NCBI RefSeq assembly: GCF_014138625.1
Contig: NZ_JACJHY010000027.1
Span: forward strand, 41,337 to 105,336
Reading direction: 5' to 3'
Length of the DNA: 64,000 bases
DNA from: Aminobacter ciceronei
Lineage (GTDB): Bacteria > Pseudomonadota > Alphaproteobacteria > Rhizobiales > Rhizobiaceae
Each line of letters begins with the position of its first letter. The stretch's first letter is position 1. The translations under genes were made by a program, and so were the position numbers. The notes beneath the pieces are model-generated. The model ran no database searches. It saw only the letters and a program-made list of their open reading frames with translations, and had not been told where the DNA came from. Positions 8,770 through 17,660 of the stretch are shown in pieces.

Positions 8770-9146
8770 TGACGTTTGCATCCGGCGCGATCGAGCATGT
8801 CCTTGACGATCAAGGGTGTTGCCGGCGTTTCCGCTGTGTCTTGACCCGCAGCAGCGGCCTTGAGGGCCTGGCGGACACTCCCTGCGTTCACGCGTAACGA
8901 TGTCCGACAGGTCGCGTTGCCCATGCTGACAACCGCACCGGCGGCCTCGCCTACGCCGGCAAGGTAGGCGGCAAGAACTTGCTGCGCCGTCCGATCGGTC
9001 GGAGCCTTCTCCAGCATCTGCATCACCTGAGCGACTGAGATGAGGCCACGGGAGGTGGATGGCGTGGCCGTTGATGGCGATGCAGCGGGAATGGCGACGA
9101 CGCAGGTGACAAGACTGATAGCCAGTTTGGCGAGGCGACGAGACAA
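8766..9146 (-). CDS. Small secreted protein resembling Rap1a/Tai immunity proteins
   Basis: A 126-residue protein. I place the start at TTG 9146 because it has AGGAG at 9159-9155 eight bases upstream and yields a signal peptide (SRRLAKLAISLVTCVVAIPAASPS); longer frames begin inside the AT-rich control region. The mature part has YLAGVGEA, a central cysteine (ATCRTS) and a C-terminal cysteine (DRAGCKRQ), which recall the Rap1a/Tai fold where a disulfide joins equivalent cysteines. It is translationally coupled to the serine hydrolase. Rap1a/Tai proteins protect against secreted peptidoglycan amidases, but here the link is only a resemblance; hypothetical protein is the safe name. Confidence 0.55.
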   Translation of the reverse strand: MSRRLAKLAISLVTCVVAIPAASPSTATPSTSRGLISVAQVMQMLEKAPTDRTAQQVLAAYLAGVGEAAGAVVSMGNATCRTSLRVNAGSVRQALKAAAAGQDTAETPATPLIVKDMLDRAGCKRQ

Positions 9147-9179
9147 TGCAGGATCTCCTATGTTGGCCGTCACATTGAT

Positions 9180-9210
9180 CGATAATAATAAATCATTGTC
9201 AAACGATAAT
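9180..9210. promoter_or_regulatory. AT-rich divergent control region with repeated CGATAAT
   Basis: Between the small secreted protein gene and the truncated membrane-protein gene the sequence becomes strongly AT-rich and contains CGATAAT twice in the same orientation (9180-9186 and 9204-9210), 24 bases apart. The minus strand also has a consensus TTGACA just inside the second repeat. A tandem binding site for a regulator is plausible; which regulator is not evident. Confidence 0.35.
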
Positions 9211-9263
9211 TTTTTGGGGTTGTATTTTGATTCAGGCAAAGGAAAGAGAGAAGTCGTCCAGAC

Positions 9264-9630
9264 ATGGACCAAGCACAAAAGATGATCGACATGACCGCCA
9301 CGAGGGGCCTCGAATTGCGGATTCGACGTCTCAGTTGACTGATGGCGACGGGTTGCCTCGTCACATCCGGGCTGCTCACCGCAGCAATGTTCTTCTATTG
9401 GTTCATGACGCCGACGCGCACGCTGTTCAGCGAGGCGGCAATTGCGAATGCCCCAGCGACAGGGACCGATCTTTCCATTCGGGCACTGGCGTTCGGAATT
9501 TCGATGGTCACGCTCGGTACATTGATCTACGGATTTCTATACGCCCGTCGTTGCTTCGATGCCTTTGCGGTTGGCCATGTCTTCGCCAGCGAGCCGATCC
9601 GTTTCCGGACGTGCGGGATGATTTCGTCCG
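9264..9630 (+). pseudogene. Truncated membrane-protein gene (DUF2975-like) with in-frame stop
   Basis: From ATG 9264 the frame reads MDQAQKMIDMTATRGLELRIRRLS, then a TGA at 9336-9338, then continues in the same frame with MATGCLVTSGLLTAAMFFYWF and a second helix LAFGISMVTLGTLIYGFLY. The next part, CFDAFAVGHVFASEPIRFR, resembles the second-helix/loop of DUF2975 membrane proteins. The gene is then cut off where the convergent flavoprotein gene ends (9649). Translation from ATG 9342 could avoid the stop, but the 3' half is still missing. The DUF2975 call is tentative. Confidence 0.5.
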
Positions 9631-9648
9631 GTGCGCCGGCGCGGTCCG

Positions 9649-10836
9649 TCAAGGCATCGGCGGGGTGGTTGCGCGGGCCAGGCTGGCTGTCTTTGCTGCT
9701 CGGGCGAGCCCGAGATATGCCGCCAGTTCGCGCGCGGCAGCCCCACCCGCCCTGTTGGCGCCGATTGTCGACGCCGAAGGGCCGTAGCCGACGAGGTGGA
9801 TGCGCGGATCCCTTGAAACCTGTGTCGCCAGCTTGCCGGCCATGACGATGCCGCCACCCTCCTCGCGAATCTGCAGCGGCGCGAGATGATCGAGCGAGCT
9901 GCGGAAGCCGGTGTTCCACAAGATGACGTCGGCACGCTGCTCGCTGCCGTCGGGCCAGCGCACACCGTCCTCGGTGATCTCGTTGAACATCGGCAGGCGG
10001 TCGAGCACGCCACGGTCGCGCGCGGCCTTGAGGGCCGGCGTCCATGGGATGCCAGTGACCGAGACGACCGAGCCCGGAACGAGCCCCCGCCGGACCCTGT
10101 CCTCGACGATGGCCACGGCGGCGCGACCGTCGTCCGGCGTGAACGCGCGGTCGCGGAACTGCGGCTCGCGCCGTGTCACCCAGATCGTGGCGGCGACGCG
10201 CGAAATCTCGTCGAGCAGTTGCAGCGCCGAGATGCCGCCGCCGACGATGACGACACGCTGGCCGGCGAACGCCTCGGCGCTGCGGTAGTCGCGAGTGTGG
10301 AGCTGCCGCCCCTTGAAGCGCTCAGAACCTGGATAGGCTGGGATGACGGGCGTTTCCCAGGTGCCGGTGGCGTTGACTATGCCCCGGGCCGAGAAGGTCT
10401 CGCGATCGGTCTCGATACGCAGCCTGTCGCCACGGTCGCAGACGACCTTGACCGTCACCGGGCGATAGACCGGCAGGTCGAACTCGCGCTCATAGGCGGC
10501 AAAGTACTTCGGCACCGCGACCGACGCCCTGACCTCGGTGGCGCCCTCCTCGACGACGTCGGCGAACTGCATGCCGGGCAGGTCATGGATGCGGTTGACG
10601 GTCGAGAGCGTCAGCGACGGCCAGCGATACTGCCAGGCGCCGCCGGCCTCGGGCGATTTGTCCAAGATGACAAAATCGCGCCCGGGTTGAAGGCCGAGCT
10701 TTCTCAGATTGTAGGCGGTGGAAAGCCCCGCCTGGCCAGCGCCGATGACGACGATGTTGGTCTTGTAGGCGGCACGGAGATCACCCCTGGCGGGCGACGG
10801 TTCGGATCCGGGGCTATCGGCATCTTGGTCGGGCAT
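9649..10836 (-). CDS. Flavin-containing monooxygenase-like NAD(P)-binding flavoprotein
   Basis: A 395-residue flavoprotein. The FAD-binding Rossmann motif is IVVIGAGQAGLSTAYNL near residue 25, followed by DKSPEAGGAWQYRW. The second dinucleotide motif is VVIVGGGISALQLL near residue 185 for NAD(P)H, and ILWNTGFRSSLDHL near residue 310 is the family's ATG-like motif. This layout matches CzcO/YhhF-type flavin monooxygenases that oxidise soft nucleophiles or carbonyl compounds, and also thioredoxin-reductase-like oxidoreductases. I chose ATG 10836 (MPDQDADSPG) since the upstream extension is low-complexity. It stands alone on its strand, with a decayed fragment of a homologous gene 2.5 kb away. 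Substrate unknown. Confidence 0.8.
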   Translation of the reverse strand: MPDQDADSPGSEPSPARGDLRAAYKTNIVVIGAGQAGLSTAYNLRKLGLQPGRDFVILDKSPEAGGAWQYRWPSLTLSTVNRIHDLPGMQFADVVEEGATEVRASVAVPKYFAAYEREFDLPVYRPVTVKVVCDRGDRLRIETDRETFSARGIVNATGTWETPVIPAYPGSERFKGRQLHTRDYRSAEAFAGQRVVIVGGGISALQLLDEISRVAATIWVTRREPQFRDRAFTPDDGRAAVAIVEDRVRRGLVPGSVVSVTGIPWTPALKAARDRGVLDRLPMFNEITEDGVRWPDGSEQRADVILWNTGFRSSLDHLAPLQIREEGGGIVMAGKLATQVSRDPRIHLVGYGPSASTIGANRAGGAAARELAAYLGLARAAKTASLARATTPPMP

Positions 10837-11105
10837 GGCCCGGCAGAGATAAGCAGCCGAAGCCAACGGCGCAACGGGTCGGGCATCGACGCTTGGACGA
10901 CGACGCGATGCTTCCAGCATATGGCGAGTGCCCGAGCGATGCGACAACCATCGCTGGCGCGTCATTATTTCGCATGTGATTTCAATGTGTTGGCGGAAAC
11001 CAATTGTGAACCATTTGGAGCCTAGCGAGCGGCACAGCATTCACTGGCAGCGGGTTCGCGCAAGCGCTCAACCGAAGGCTGCCAGCCACCCCGAAGGAAA
11101 GTAAC

Positions 11106-12704
11106 ATGTCCGATCACCCCGCAACAACGGACGCAGCAATTGCCCGTCGCCTCGCCTTTGTCCGCTTCGACGGCGAGGCGCGCGCCGCGCTGAACGCCGT
11201 CCGACCCTCGATCGAGGCAGCGCTGCCCAAGGTGATGGACAGCTTCTACGGCCATATCGCCGAATTCGCAGAGGCGCGGCGTTTCTTCGGACTAGGTGAC
11301 GGCAGCAAACAGCGGATGCAGGCCGCCGGCGGGCGCCAGATGAAGCACTGGTCGGCCATCGCCGCCGCCGATTTCGGCGACGACTATGCCCAGTCGGCGC
11401 AGCGCATCGGCCGCATCCATGCCGACATCGGGCTCGAGCCGCGCTGGTATGTCGGCGGCTACACGCTGATCATCGACGAGCTGGTATCGGTCATCCTCGA
11501 GCAGTCCTGGCCGAAGGCGCTCGGCATTCAGGCGCCGGGTCTGGCCAAGGCCAAAGAGGCGATGAGCGCCCTGCTCAAGGCCTCCTTGTTCGACATGGAG
11601 CTGGTGATCTCGACCTACCTCGAAACCGCCGAGCAGCGCCGGCTTTCGGCCGAAGCCGCGCGCGACGCTGCCGAAAGGGAGCAGCGCACCGCACTGGTTT
11701 CGCTGGCTGAGGCCATCGACCAGCTGGCCAAGGGCCGCCTAAACCACCGCATCGACGGGCTCGACGCGCCGAACTACGCGCAGATCCGGGACGACTCCAA
11801 CCGCGCCATGGAACTGCTCGAGGAGGCCGTCGGCCGCATCCATGGCAATGCCGGCGCCATCCGCGACGGCTCGGCCCAGTTGGTGCAGGCGGCCGACGAC
11901 CTCGCCCGTCGCACCGAGCACCAGGCGGCGAGCCTGGAAGAGACGGCCGCGGCACTGGTCGAGATCTCGGAGGCGACGGCACAGACGACGACCGGGGCGA
12001 CGCGCGCCGACAGCGTGGCGCAGGATGCCAGGTTGAGCGCCCAGTCGAGCAGCCAGGCGATGCGCGACATGATCGTCGCCATGGGCGAGATCGACAGCTC
12101 GGCCAGGCAGATCGGCCAGATCGTCTCGGTCATCGACGAGATCGCCTTCCAGACCAACCTGCTGGCGCTCAACGCCGGCGTCGAGGCAGCGCGCGCCGGC
12201 GACGCCGGCAAGGGCTTTGCCGTCGTCGCCGCCGAGGTGCGCGGCCTGGCGCTGCGCTCGGCGGAAGCGGCGCGCGAGATCAAGTCGCTGATCGCCTCGT
12301 CGGGCGAACGCGTCGCCGCCGGCGTGCGGCTGGTCGGCCAGACCGGGGAGGTGCTGGAGGTATTGACCGGCAAGGTGGCGGAGATCAGCGTGCTCGTCGC
12401 CGATATCGCCAACTCGGCCAAGGAGCAGTCGGTCGGACTTTCGGGCATCAACAACGCTGTCACCCAGCTCGACCAGGTGACCCAGCAGAACGCCGCGATG
12501 GTCGAAGAATCGACGGCTGCCTCGCACGCGCTTGCCGAGGAGGCGTCGGCACTGGCGACCAGCGTCGCGCATTTCGAGATTGGCGCGCGGACACCGCTCA
12601 GAGTTCACGCTGAAAAACACGTGCGCAGGCCGCAACCATCGCTCAGGGTCGTCAAACCGGCCAAGCCGGTTCCCACTGCGCAGGAAGGATGGACGGAGTT
12701 CTGA
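11106..12704 (+). CDS. Globin-coupled methyl-accepting chemotaxis protein (HemAT-like)
   Basis: A 532-residue soluble chemoreceptor without membrane segments. Residues 10-165 form a protoglobin-type sensor; H105 in [20 protein letters not shown] is the likely proximal heme ligand. A HAMP-like linker near 205-255 is followed by the MCP signalling domain, with the highly conserved hairpin [23 protein letters not shown] near residues 345-365. The protein ends in GWTEF, which fits the xWxxF pentapeptide that tethers CheR/CheB. The product should sense oxygen (or another heme ligand) and signal to CheA. ATG 11106 follows a GAAGGAAAG ribosome site. It is monocistronic, with no chemotaxis kinase nearby. 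Confidence 0.92.
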   Translation: MSDHPATTDAAIARRLAFVRFDGEARAALNAVRPSIEAALPKVMDSFYGHIAEFAEARRFFGLGDGSKQRMQAAGGRQMKHWSAIAAADFGDDYAQSAQRIGRIHADIGLEPRWYVGGYTLIIDELVSVILEQSWPKALGIQAPGLAKAKEAMSALLKASLFDMELVISTYLETAEQRRLSAEAARDAAEREQRTALVSLAEAIDQLAKGRLNHRIDGLDAPNYAQIRDDSNRAMELLEEAVGRIHGNAGAIRDGSAQLVQAADDLARRTEHQAASLEETAAALVEISEATAQTTTGATRADSVAQDARLSAQSSSQAMRDMIVAMGEIDSSARQIGQIVSVIDEIAFQTNLLALNAGVEAARAGDAGKGFAVVAAEVRGLALRSAEAAREIKSLIASSGERVAAGVRLVGQTGEVLEVLTGKVAEISVLVADIANSAKEQSVGLSGINNAVTQLDQVTQQNAAMVEESTAASHALAEEASALATSVAHFEIGARTPLRVHAEKHVRRPQPSLRVVKPAKPVPTAQEGWTEF

Positions 12705-13424
12705 GCCAAAAGAACAGCACCAGTCCTGCCATTGGAAATTGCTGACCTTCGCTTGCTCCGGTCAAACGTTTCGATGAGACGATCGGGATGGTTGAGGCCA
12801 GGGAAACAAGAATATCAGTATCGGGCGTGCCGTCGACATGCCGCGAAAGCGCACCTCCAGGCGCCAAGCTTGCATTAACCTGATCTTCCTCACCTTACTT
12901 GGATGTCGGATACCGGACATGGCGAACCAGCCACGAGGTTGCAACAGGGAGCGCCACAAAATCGGACGGGGACGTGCATCCTCGCCGCAGCGGCTGACCG
13001 CGCAGGCTTAGTGCCTTCAAACGCTTTCGAGAATACGCAGAGGGTTGGGTATCGGGGCGATCAGGCGGCGTGTGTAGGCATCGCGAGGCTGTTGCAGGAT
13101 CAGATCGGCCGGGCCACCCTATCTACCTCTAAAGCCTCCCAACGCTGCGGCGCCGTCGTAATCCTGAAGCGATGGCGCCGGCGTATCTGCGGTGTCAATG
13201 GCACTCTTGACTGCTTCCTCCAGCGCTGCGGGCAAATGGCTTGCAGGCCTCGCCCATGTTTATTCAACCGTCGAATCCCAGCGTTGACGAGCTATGAGGT
13301 TGGGCGCAAATGCTCTGGTGAGCACTGGGCGGTTTGGGCCCCGGAGTCGGCGACCAAGTTTCTGCCGGATCCTGCCTCACGAGACGTGCCGGATCGTGCG
13401 TTCTCGTAGCCAGGGCGTTGGCGC
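12705..13424. other. 720-base stretch with decayed gene fragments
   Basis: No intact gene was recognised. The minus strand holds the C-terminal remnant of a peptide transporter ATPase (listed separately) and, upstream of it in the same frame before a TAG, an open stretch from about 13115 to 13265 that reads like a protein C-terminus (SHLPAALEEAVKSAIDT...) but that I cannot assign. The plus-strand open frame at 12903-13409 lacks coding character. Confidence 0.5.
13017..13115 (-). pseudogene. C-terminal remnant of an oligopeptide ABC transporter ATPase
   Basis: The minus strand reads GPADLILQQPRDAYTRRLIAPIPNP and then ends in a stop. The QPRxxYTRRLxxxIPNP pattern is the C-terminal oligopeptide-transporter extension of DppD/DppF/GsiA ATPases. 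An in-frame TAG lies just upstream (13119-13121 region) and the ATPase domains are absent, so this is a relic left by a deletion. Its presence may indicate that a peptide transporter once lay here. Confidence 0.55.
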
Positions 13425-14381
13425 TCAGCGCTTAGTCACTATCGTTCGGCCACGATATTCTCGTGCATCTTTCGCCCTGCGCTGCAGCGGCCCAAGGTCG
13501 GCATTGAAGCGCTCCATCATGGCAAGTCCCACCGCATTTGGCCTAAGCGCTGGCGCGCGGTCATGAACGACCAGACCAGCACGCAAAGCAAACAACCGTT
13601 TGCCGTAGGCCATCAGGTGTTCGATGCCCTGCATCGTCGAGACGACGGCCGGCAGCATTTTGCGGTAATGCAACAGCGCTTCTTCTTCGTCTCGACAGAT
13701 GAAGGCATTGTAGGCAGCGACTGCGTAGTCGATGCAGTCGGGTGCCAGGATCAGGCCGCGGCAACCGATGCGCAGATTGTCGAGCATTTCCAACCCGGCG
13801 CGGCCGTTGAAGATCGGCAGCTTGCCGCCGGTTGCCTCGACAAGGCCGGCAATGTCGACCACCGGACCCTCGCCTTTGACCAGCTGGATGTTGGGGTGCT
13901 GGCGAACGAGGTCGCTGATCTCGGTCGCGCTCAGTCCACGGCCCATGAAGGCCGGGGCATTCTGGATCGCGACCGGCAGGTCGGTCGCCTCGGCCACGCG
14001 GCCGAAGAAGCGGATGTATTCGGCAGCACCATACTGGCCGACCATCGGCGGCTGCAGGATCAGCCAGTCGGCGCCGACGCTCTCGGCATGGCGCACCTGC
14101 GCGATCTGTTCTGCCACCGACGCACCGAAGATGGTGAGCGCCAGCGGCACCTTTCCGCCAGTGTCTTCGGCGATCCAGTCCATAACCATCCGGCGCTCGG
14201 CATCCGTCAGCTTCGACGCTTCAGTGGCAAGGCCGAGCGCGGCCATGCCGTGGACGCCGACCCCAAGGCAAAGTTCGACCTGCCGGCGCATGGCAGAGCG
14301 GTCGAGCTTTTCCTGATCATCGAACAGCGCATACAGGATGGCGTGGATGCCGTGCATGTCGGCGACAGCGAAACGGGACAT
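13425..14381 (-). CDS. DHDPS-family 2-keto-3-deoxy sugar acid dehydratase/aldolase
   Basis: A 318-residue class I aldolase-fold protein of the dihydrodipicolinate synthase family. The Schiff-base lysine is in IQLVKGEGP near residue 170, and GVGVHGMAALGLATEASKLT replaces the family GTTGE loop. It is the last gene of the arabinose/galactose operon, 11 bases after the IlvD/Edd dehydratase gene, with ATG 14381 chosen for its AAGGAGAGG ribosome site. In that context it most likely acts on 2-keto-3-deoxy-L-arabinonate, either dehydrating it to 2-oxoglutarate semialdehyde or cleaving it to pyruvate and glycolaldehyde. No semialdehyde dehydrogenase is seen in the window, so I cannot choose between these. 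Confidence 0.8.
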   Translation of the reverse strand: MSRFAVADMHGIHAILYALFDDQEKLDRSAMRRQVELCLGVGVHGMAALGLATEASKLTDAERRMVMDWIAEDTGGKVPLALTIFGASVAEQIAQVRHAESVGADWLILQPPMVGQYGAAEYIRFFGRVAEATDLPVAIQNAPAFMGRGLSATEISDLVRQHPNIQLVKGEGPVVDIAGLVEATGGKLPIFNGRAGLEMLDNLRIGCRGLILAPDCIDYAVAAYNAFICRDEEEALLHYRKMLPAVVSTMQGIEHLMAYGKRLFALRAGLVVHDRAPALRPNAVGLAMMERFNADLGPLQRRAKDAREYRGRTIVTKR

Positions 14382-14392
14382 CGGCCTCTCCT

Positions 14393-16090
14393 TCAATGGC
14401 TTTCGCGCGGCACGTCATGGCCACGGCAACCGACCAGGAAGTCGAGGTCGGCACCGTGATCGGCCTGCATGACACGCTCGACATAGAGGCTCTGGTAGCC
14501 GCCTTGCATCTCCGGCACAGGCGAGGTCCACAGCCTGCGGCGGCGGGTGAGTTCTTCATCGCTGACTTCGAGGTGCAAACGGCGGCTCTCGACGTCGAGT
14601 TCGATCATGTCGCCATCCTCGACGAGGGCCAGCGGGCCGCCGACGGCCGCCTCGGGTGCCGCATGCAGCACAACCGTGCCGAAGGCGGTGCCCGACATGC
14701 GCGCGTCGGAAATGCGGACCATGTCGCGTACGCCCTTTTCCAAGAGCTTCTGCGGCAGGGCCATGTTGCCGACCTCGGCCATGCCGGGATAACCCTTGGG
14801 GCCGCAGTTCTTCAGCACCATCACACAGGTCTCGTCGATGTCGAGAGCGGGGTCGTCGACGCGCGCCTTGTAGTGCTCGATATTTTCAAAAACCACGGCG
14901 CGGCCGCGATGGCGCATCAGCTCCGGCGACGCTGCGGAAGGCTTCAGGATTGCACCGTTGGGCGCGAGGTTGCCACGCAGGACGGCAATGCCGCCCTGCT
15001 GGGTCAACGCCTTGTCGCGGGGCAGGATCACCTCTTCATTGAAGTTGTCGCCGACCGTCTTGCCGGTAACCGTCAGCGCGTCGAGATCGAGCAGGTCGGC
15101 GATCTCCTTCATGACGGCAGGAAGACCGCCGGCGTAGCAGAACTCTTCCATCAGGAATTTGCCGGAAGGCATCAAATTGAGGATGGTCGGGATGTCGCGG
15201 CCATAACGGTCCCAGTCCTCGAGCGTCAGCTCAGTGCCGATCCTGCCGGCGATGGCGAGCAGATGCACGACCGCGTTGGTCGAGCCGCCGATTGCACCGT
15301 TGATGCGGATGGCATTGGCGAATGCCTTCCTGGTGAGGATGGCGGACAGGCGCAGATCTTCCTTGACCATCGCAACGATGCGCCGGCCGGAAAGGCGGGC
15401 AAGCCGCGCGCGGTGGGCATCCACGGCGGGATAGGCGGCGTTGCCAGGCAGGGCCAGGCCGAGCGACTCGACCATCGACGCCATGGTCGAAGCGGTGCCC
15501 ATGGTCATGCAATGGCCGGGCGACCGCGACATCGCGCTTTCGGCAGCGGCGAACTCCTGCTCGGTCATCAGACCGGCGCGCACGTCCTCGGAGAACTTCC
15601 AGACGTCGGTGCCAGAGCCGATCGGCTTGCCACGGAAACGGCCGTTGAGCATCGGGCCACCCGAAACGACGATCGCCGGCGCGTCGCAGGACGCAGCCCC
15701 CATGACCAGCGACGGCGTGGTCTTGTCGCAACCGGCCATCAGCACCACGCCGTCCATCGGGTTGCCGCGGATCGCTTCTTCGACATCCATCGAGGCGAGG
15801 TTGCGAAACAGCATGGCTGTCGGACGCAAGTTGGATTCGCCGCATGAGAAGACAGGAAACTCGAGCGGCAGGCCGCCCGCTTCGAGAATGCCGGCCTTCA
15901 CGTGCTCGACCAGGCCGCGGAAATGCGCATTGCAGGGGGTGAGTTCGGAGAAGGTGTTGCAGATGCCGATCACCGGGCGGCCGTCGAAGGCATCGTCGGG
16001 CAGCCCGTTGTTCTTCATCCAACTACGGTGAATGAAGGCATCCTTGCCAAAGCCACCGAACCAGGCCTGTGAACGCAATTTCCGTGTCAC
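14393..16090 (-). CDS. IlvD/Edd-family sugar-acid dehydratase (L-arabinonate dehydratase-like)
   Basis: A 565-residue Fe-S dehydratase. Cluster-binding cysteines appear in GICNTFSELTPCN (near 45-55) and MAGCDKTTPS (near 118), with the third in PGHCMTMGTASTMA near 190. The C-terminal RISDARMSGTAFG motif is the family signature. Length and motifs match the L-arabinonate/D-xylonate dehydratase branch more than IlvD or Edd. The enzyme would convert L-arabinonate (perhaps also D-fuconate) to the 2-keto-3-deoxy acid used by the next gene product. It is preceded by the lactonase gene with a 54-base gap. Confidence 0.85.
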   Translation of the reverse strand: MTRKLRSQAWFGGFGKDAFIHRSWMKNNGLPDDAFDGRPVIGICNTFSELTPCNAHFRGLVEHVKAGILEAGGLPLEFPVFSCGESNLRPTAMLFRNLASMDVEEAIRGNPMDGVVLMAGCDKTTPSLVMGAASCDAPAIVVSGGPMLNGRFRGKPIGSGTDVWKFSEDVRAGLMTEQEFAAAESAMSRSPGHCMTMGTASTMASMVESLGLALPGNAAYPAVDAHRARLARLSGRRIVAMVKEDLRLSAILTRKAFANAIRINGAIGGSTNAVVHLLAIAGRIGTELTLEDWDRYGRDIPTILNLMPSGKFLMEEFCYAGGLPAVMKEIADLLDLDALTVTGKTVGDNFNEEVILPRDKALTQQGGIAVLRGNLAPNGAILKPSAASPELMRHRGRAVVFENIEHYKARVDDPALDIDETCVMVLKNCGPKGYPGMAEVGNMALPQKLLEKGVRDMVRISDARMSGTAFGTVVLHAAPEAAVGGPLALVEDGDMIELDVESRRLHLEVSDEELTRRRRLWTSPVPEMQGGYQSLYVERVMQADHGADLDFLVGCRGHDVPRESH

Positions 16091-16144
16091 TGTCGTATTC
16101 CCGTAGTTGAAGGTCCGCTGGCGGCGGAGGGCACGGCTATGCCG

Positions 16145-17020
16145 CTAGATCAGCACATCAGGCTCCAGCCGGCCCTTGACCGGCAGGTCGACCAGAAAAG
16201 TCCTTCCGGCATCCGGCTCGGCACGGTGCGCGTCATCGCTCAACCCGATCCAGGCGGACGTCACCGCAAGACGGTCGGCATGTTTGCCTAGGAATGCCGG
16301 GCATGACGGCTGGCTCACCGGCAACGGCACCGAGCGGACAAGTTCGCCGTCGGGCGCGTAGGCGACCAAATTGCCCTCACCCCAGCGCGCGTTCCACAGG
16401 GTTCCATCGGCGTCGACCACCGATCCGTCGAAGCTGCCCGTGCTCGGGCTTCCGGCAAAAACCTTGGGCTCGCCTTCAGGCAGTCCGGTCCTTGCGTCGC
16501 AGGCAACACGCATGATCCGGCCGACTGCGGTGTCGGCGTAATAGGCAATGGTGCCGTCGGGGGAGAACGCGATCGAATTGGGAATGGAAACGCCGGCATA
16601 GAGCTCGCGCAATTCGCCGCGAAAGAACCAATAGACCCTGCCGGCGCCCGCCTCAGCCTGCTTGCCCATCGTGCCGAACCACAAGGCTCCGCATGGATGC
16701 ACCCGGGCATCGTTGGAGCGCGTGGCCGCGTTCGTCGCCTCGACCGGGGTATGAAGGGCCATGCCACCCGTCGTTCTGTCCCTGACGTGAAGGCCGGTCT
16801 CGGTCAGGATCAGCTGACGCTCGCCATCGATGGTCGCCTGCGCGCTTGCCATCTGGCCGAGCTGGGTCGTCATGGTGCGATCTTCGCCGAAACGTTTCTC
16901 CAGCAGCAGCCCGTTGACGATGTCGAACCAGTAAAGCGTGTCACTCACCGGATCGTAGCTCGGTCCCTCGCCGAGTTCACAGGCATGGTCGGACAATACC
17001 GAAACGAGGTCAGCCGGCAT
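16145..17020 (-). CDS. SMP-30/gluconolactonase family sugar lactonase
   Basis: A 291-residue six-bladed beta-propeller lactonase. The metal ligands fit E18 in CELGEGPSYD, the asparagine in VSIPNSIAFSPDG (near 148) and the aspartate in SFDGSVVDADG (near 200); RSNDARVHPCGALWFGTM is the substrate-side signature. It should open the aldonolactone made by the SDR dehydrogenase to L-arabinonate or D-galactonate. Its start overlaps the end of dgoA by 11 bases, so the two are co-translated. Confidence 0.88.
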   Translation of the reverse strand: MPADLVSVLSDHACELGEGPSYDPVSDTLYWFDIVNGLLLEKRFGEDRTMTTQLGQMASAQATIDGERQLILTETGLHVRDRTTGGMALHTPVEATNAATRSNDARVHPCGALWFGTMGKQAEAGAGRVYWFFRGELRELYAGVSIPNSIAFSPDGTIAYYADTAVGRIMRVACDARTGLPEGEPKVFAGSPSTGSFDGSVVDADGTLWNARWGEGNLVAYAPDGELVRSVPLPVSQPSCPAFLGKHADRLAVTSAWIGLSDDAHRAEPDAGRTFLVDLPVKGRLEPDVLI

Positions 17021-17660
17021 TGTTCTCGTCCTCGAAAGCCGCGTCCCAGGCAGCTACTGCGGACCTTGCCCGCGCCGCCACCTCATCGATACCCATGCCG
17101 GGGCGGAACAGGCTGGTGCCTAGCCCGAAAGCGGTGACGCCGGCTGCGCGATAGCTGGCGAAATCGCGATCCGAAACACCGCCGACGGCACCGATGACAG
17201 TGTCTTTGGGCAGCACCGCGCGCATCGCAGCGATACCGCCTGCCCCGATCACGCTGGCGGGGAAGAATTTCAGCGCCGAAGCTCCGAGCTTAACCGCTTT
17301 GAACGCCTCGGTCGGGCTCATCACCCCGGGCATAGTCACCATGCCTTGGCGGGCAGCTGCAGCCATCACCTCGGCGTCGATGTTGGGGCTGACGACAAGG
17401 CGACCGCCGACCCCAGCGAGGCTATCGACCTGGGTTGCTTCAAGCACGGTACCTGCACCGATCAACGCGGAAACTGGCAGGCTTCCGACGATGGAAGCGA
17501 TGGAGGCAAATGGCTCCGGCGAGTTGAGCGGCACCTCGATTGCCTCGATACCGGCTTCATAGATAACGCAGGCCACCGCAACGGCCTGGTCAGGAGTAAG
17601 CCCGCGCAGGATCGCGACCAGTCCGCGGCGCAGCTTGGGAAATTGCGCTGTTCTGGTCAT
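17010..17660 (-). CDS. dgoA: 2-dehydro-3-deoxy-6-phosphogalactonate aldolase
   Basis: A 216-residue KDPG/KDPGal-type class I aldolase. GLVAILRGLTPDQA and the catalytic glutamate region IEAIEVPLNSPEP match DgoA, and the Schiff-base lysine lies in ALKFFPASVIG near residue 130. Reaction: 2-keto-3-deoxy-6-phosphogalactonate to pyruvate and glyceraldehyde 3-phosphate, the last step of the De Ley-Doudoroff pathway. The start overlaps the stop of dgoK as ATGA and its 3' end overlaps the lactonase gene. Confidence 0.92.
   Translation of the reverse strand: MTRTAQFPKLRRGLVAILRGLTPDQAVAVACVIYEAGIEAIEVPLNSPEPFASIASIVGSLPVSALIGAGTVLEATQVDSLAGVGGRLVVSPNIDAEVMAAAARQGMVTMPGVMSPTEAFKAVKLGASALKFFPASVIGAGGIAAMRAVLPKDTVIGAVGGVSDRDFASYRAAGVTAFGLGTSLFRPGMGIDEVAARARSAVAAWDAAFEDENNAG

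Noticed and set aside
12903..13409. A 168-codon plus-strand open frame after the chemoreceptor gene
   Set aside because: It runs antisense to the ATPase remnant and has no coding character or ribosome site.
14396..15847. A 483-codon plus-strand open frame opposite the IlvD/Edd dehydratase gene
   Set aside because: Shadow of a gene with conserved Fe-S cysteines; no independent support.
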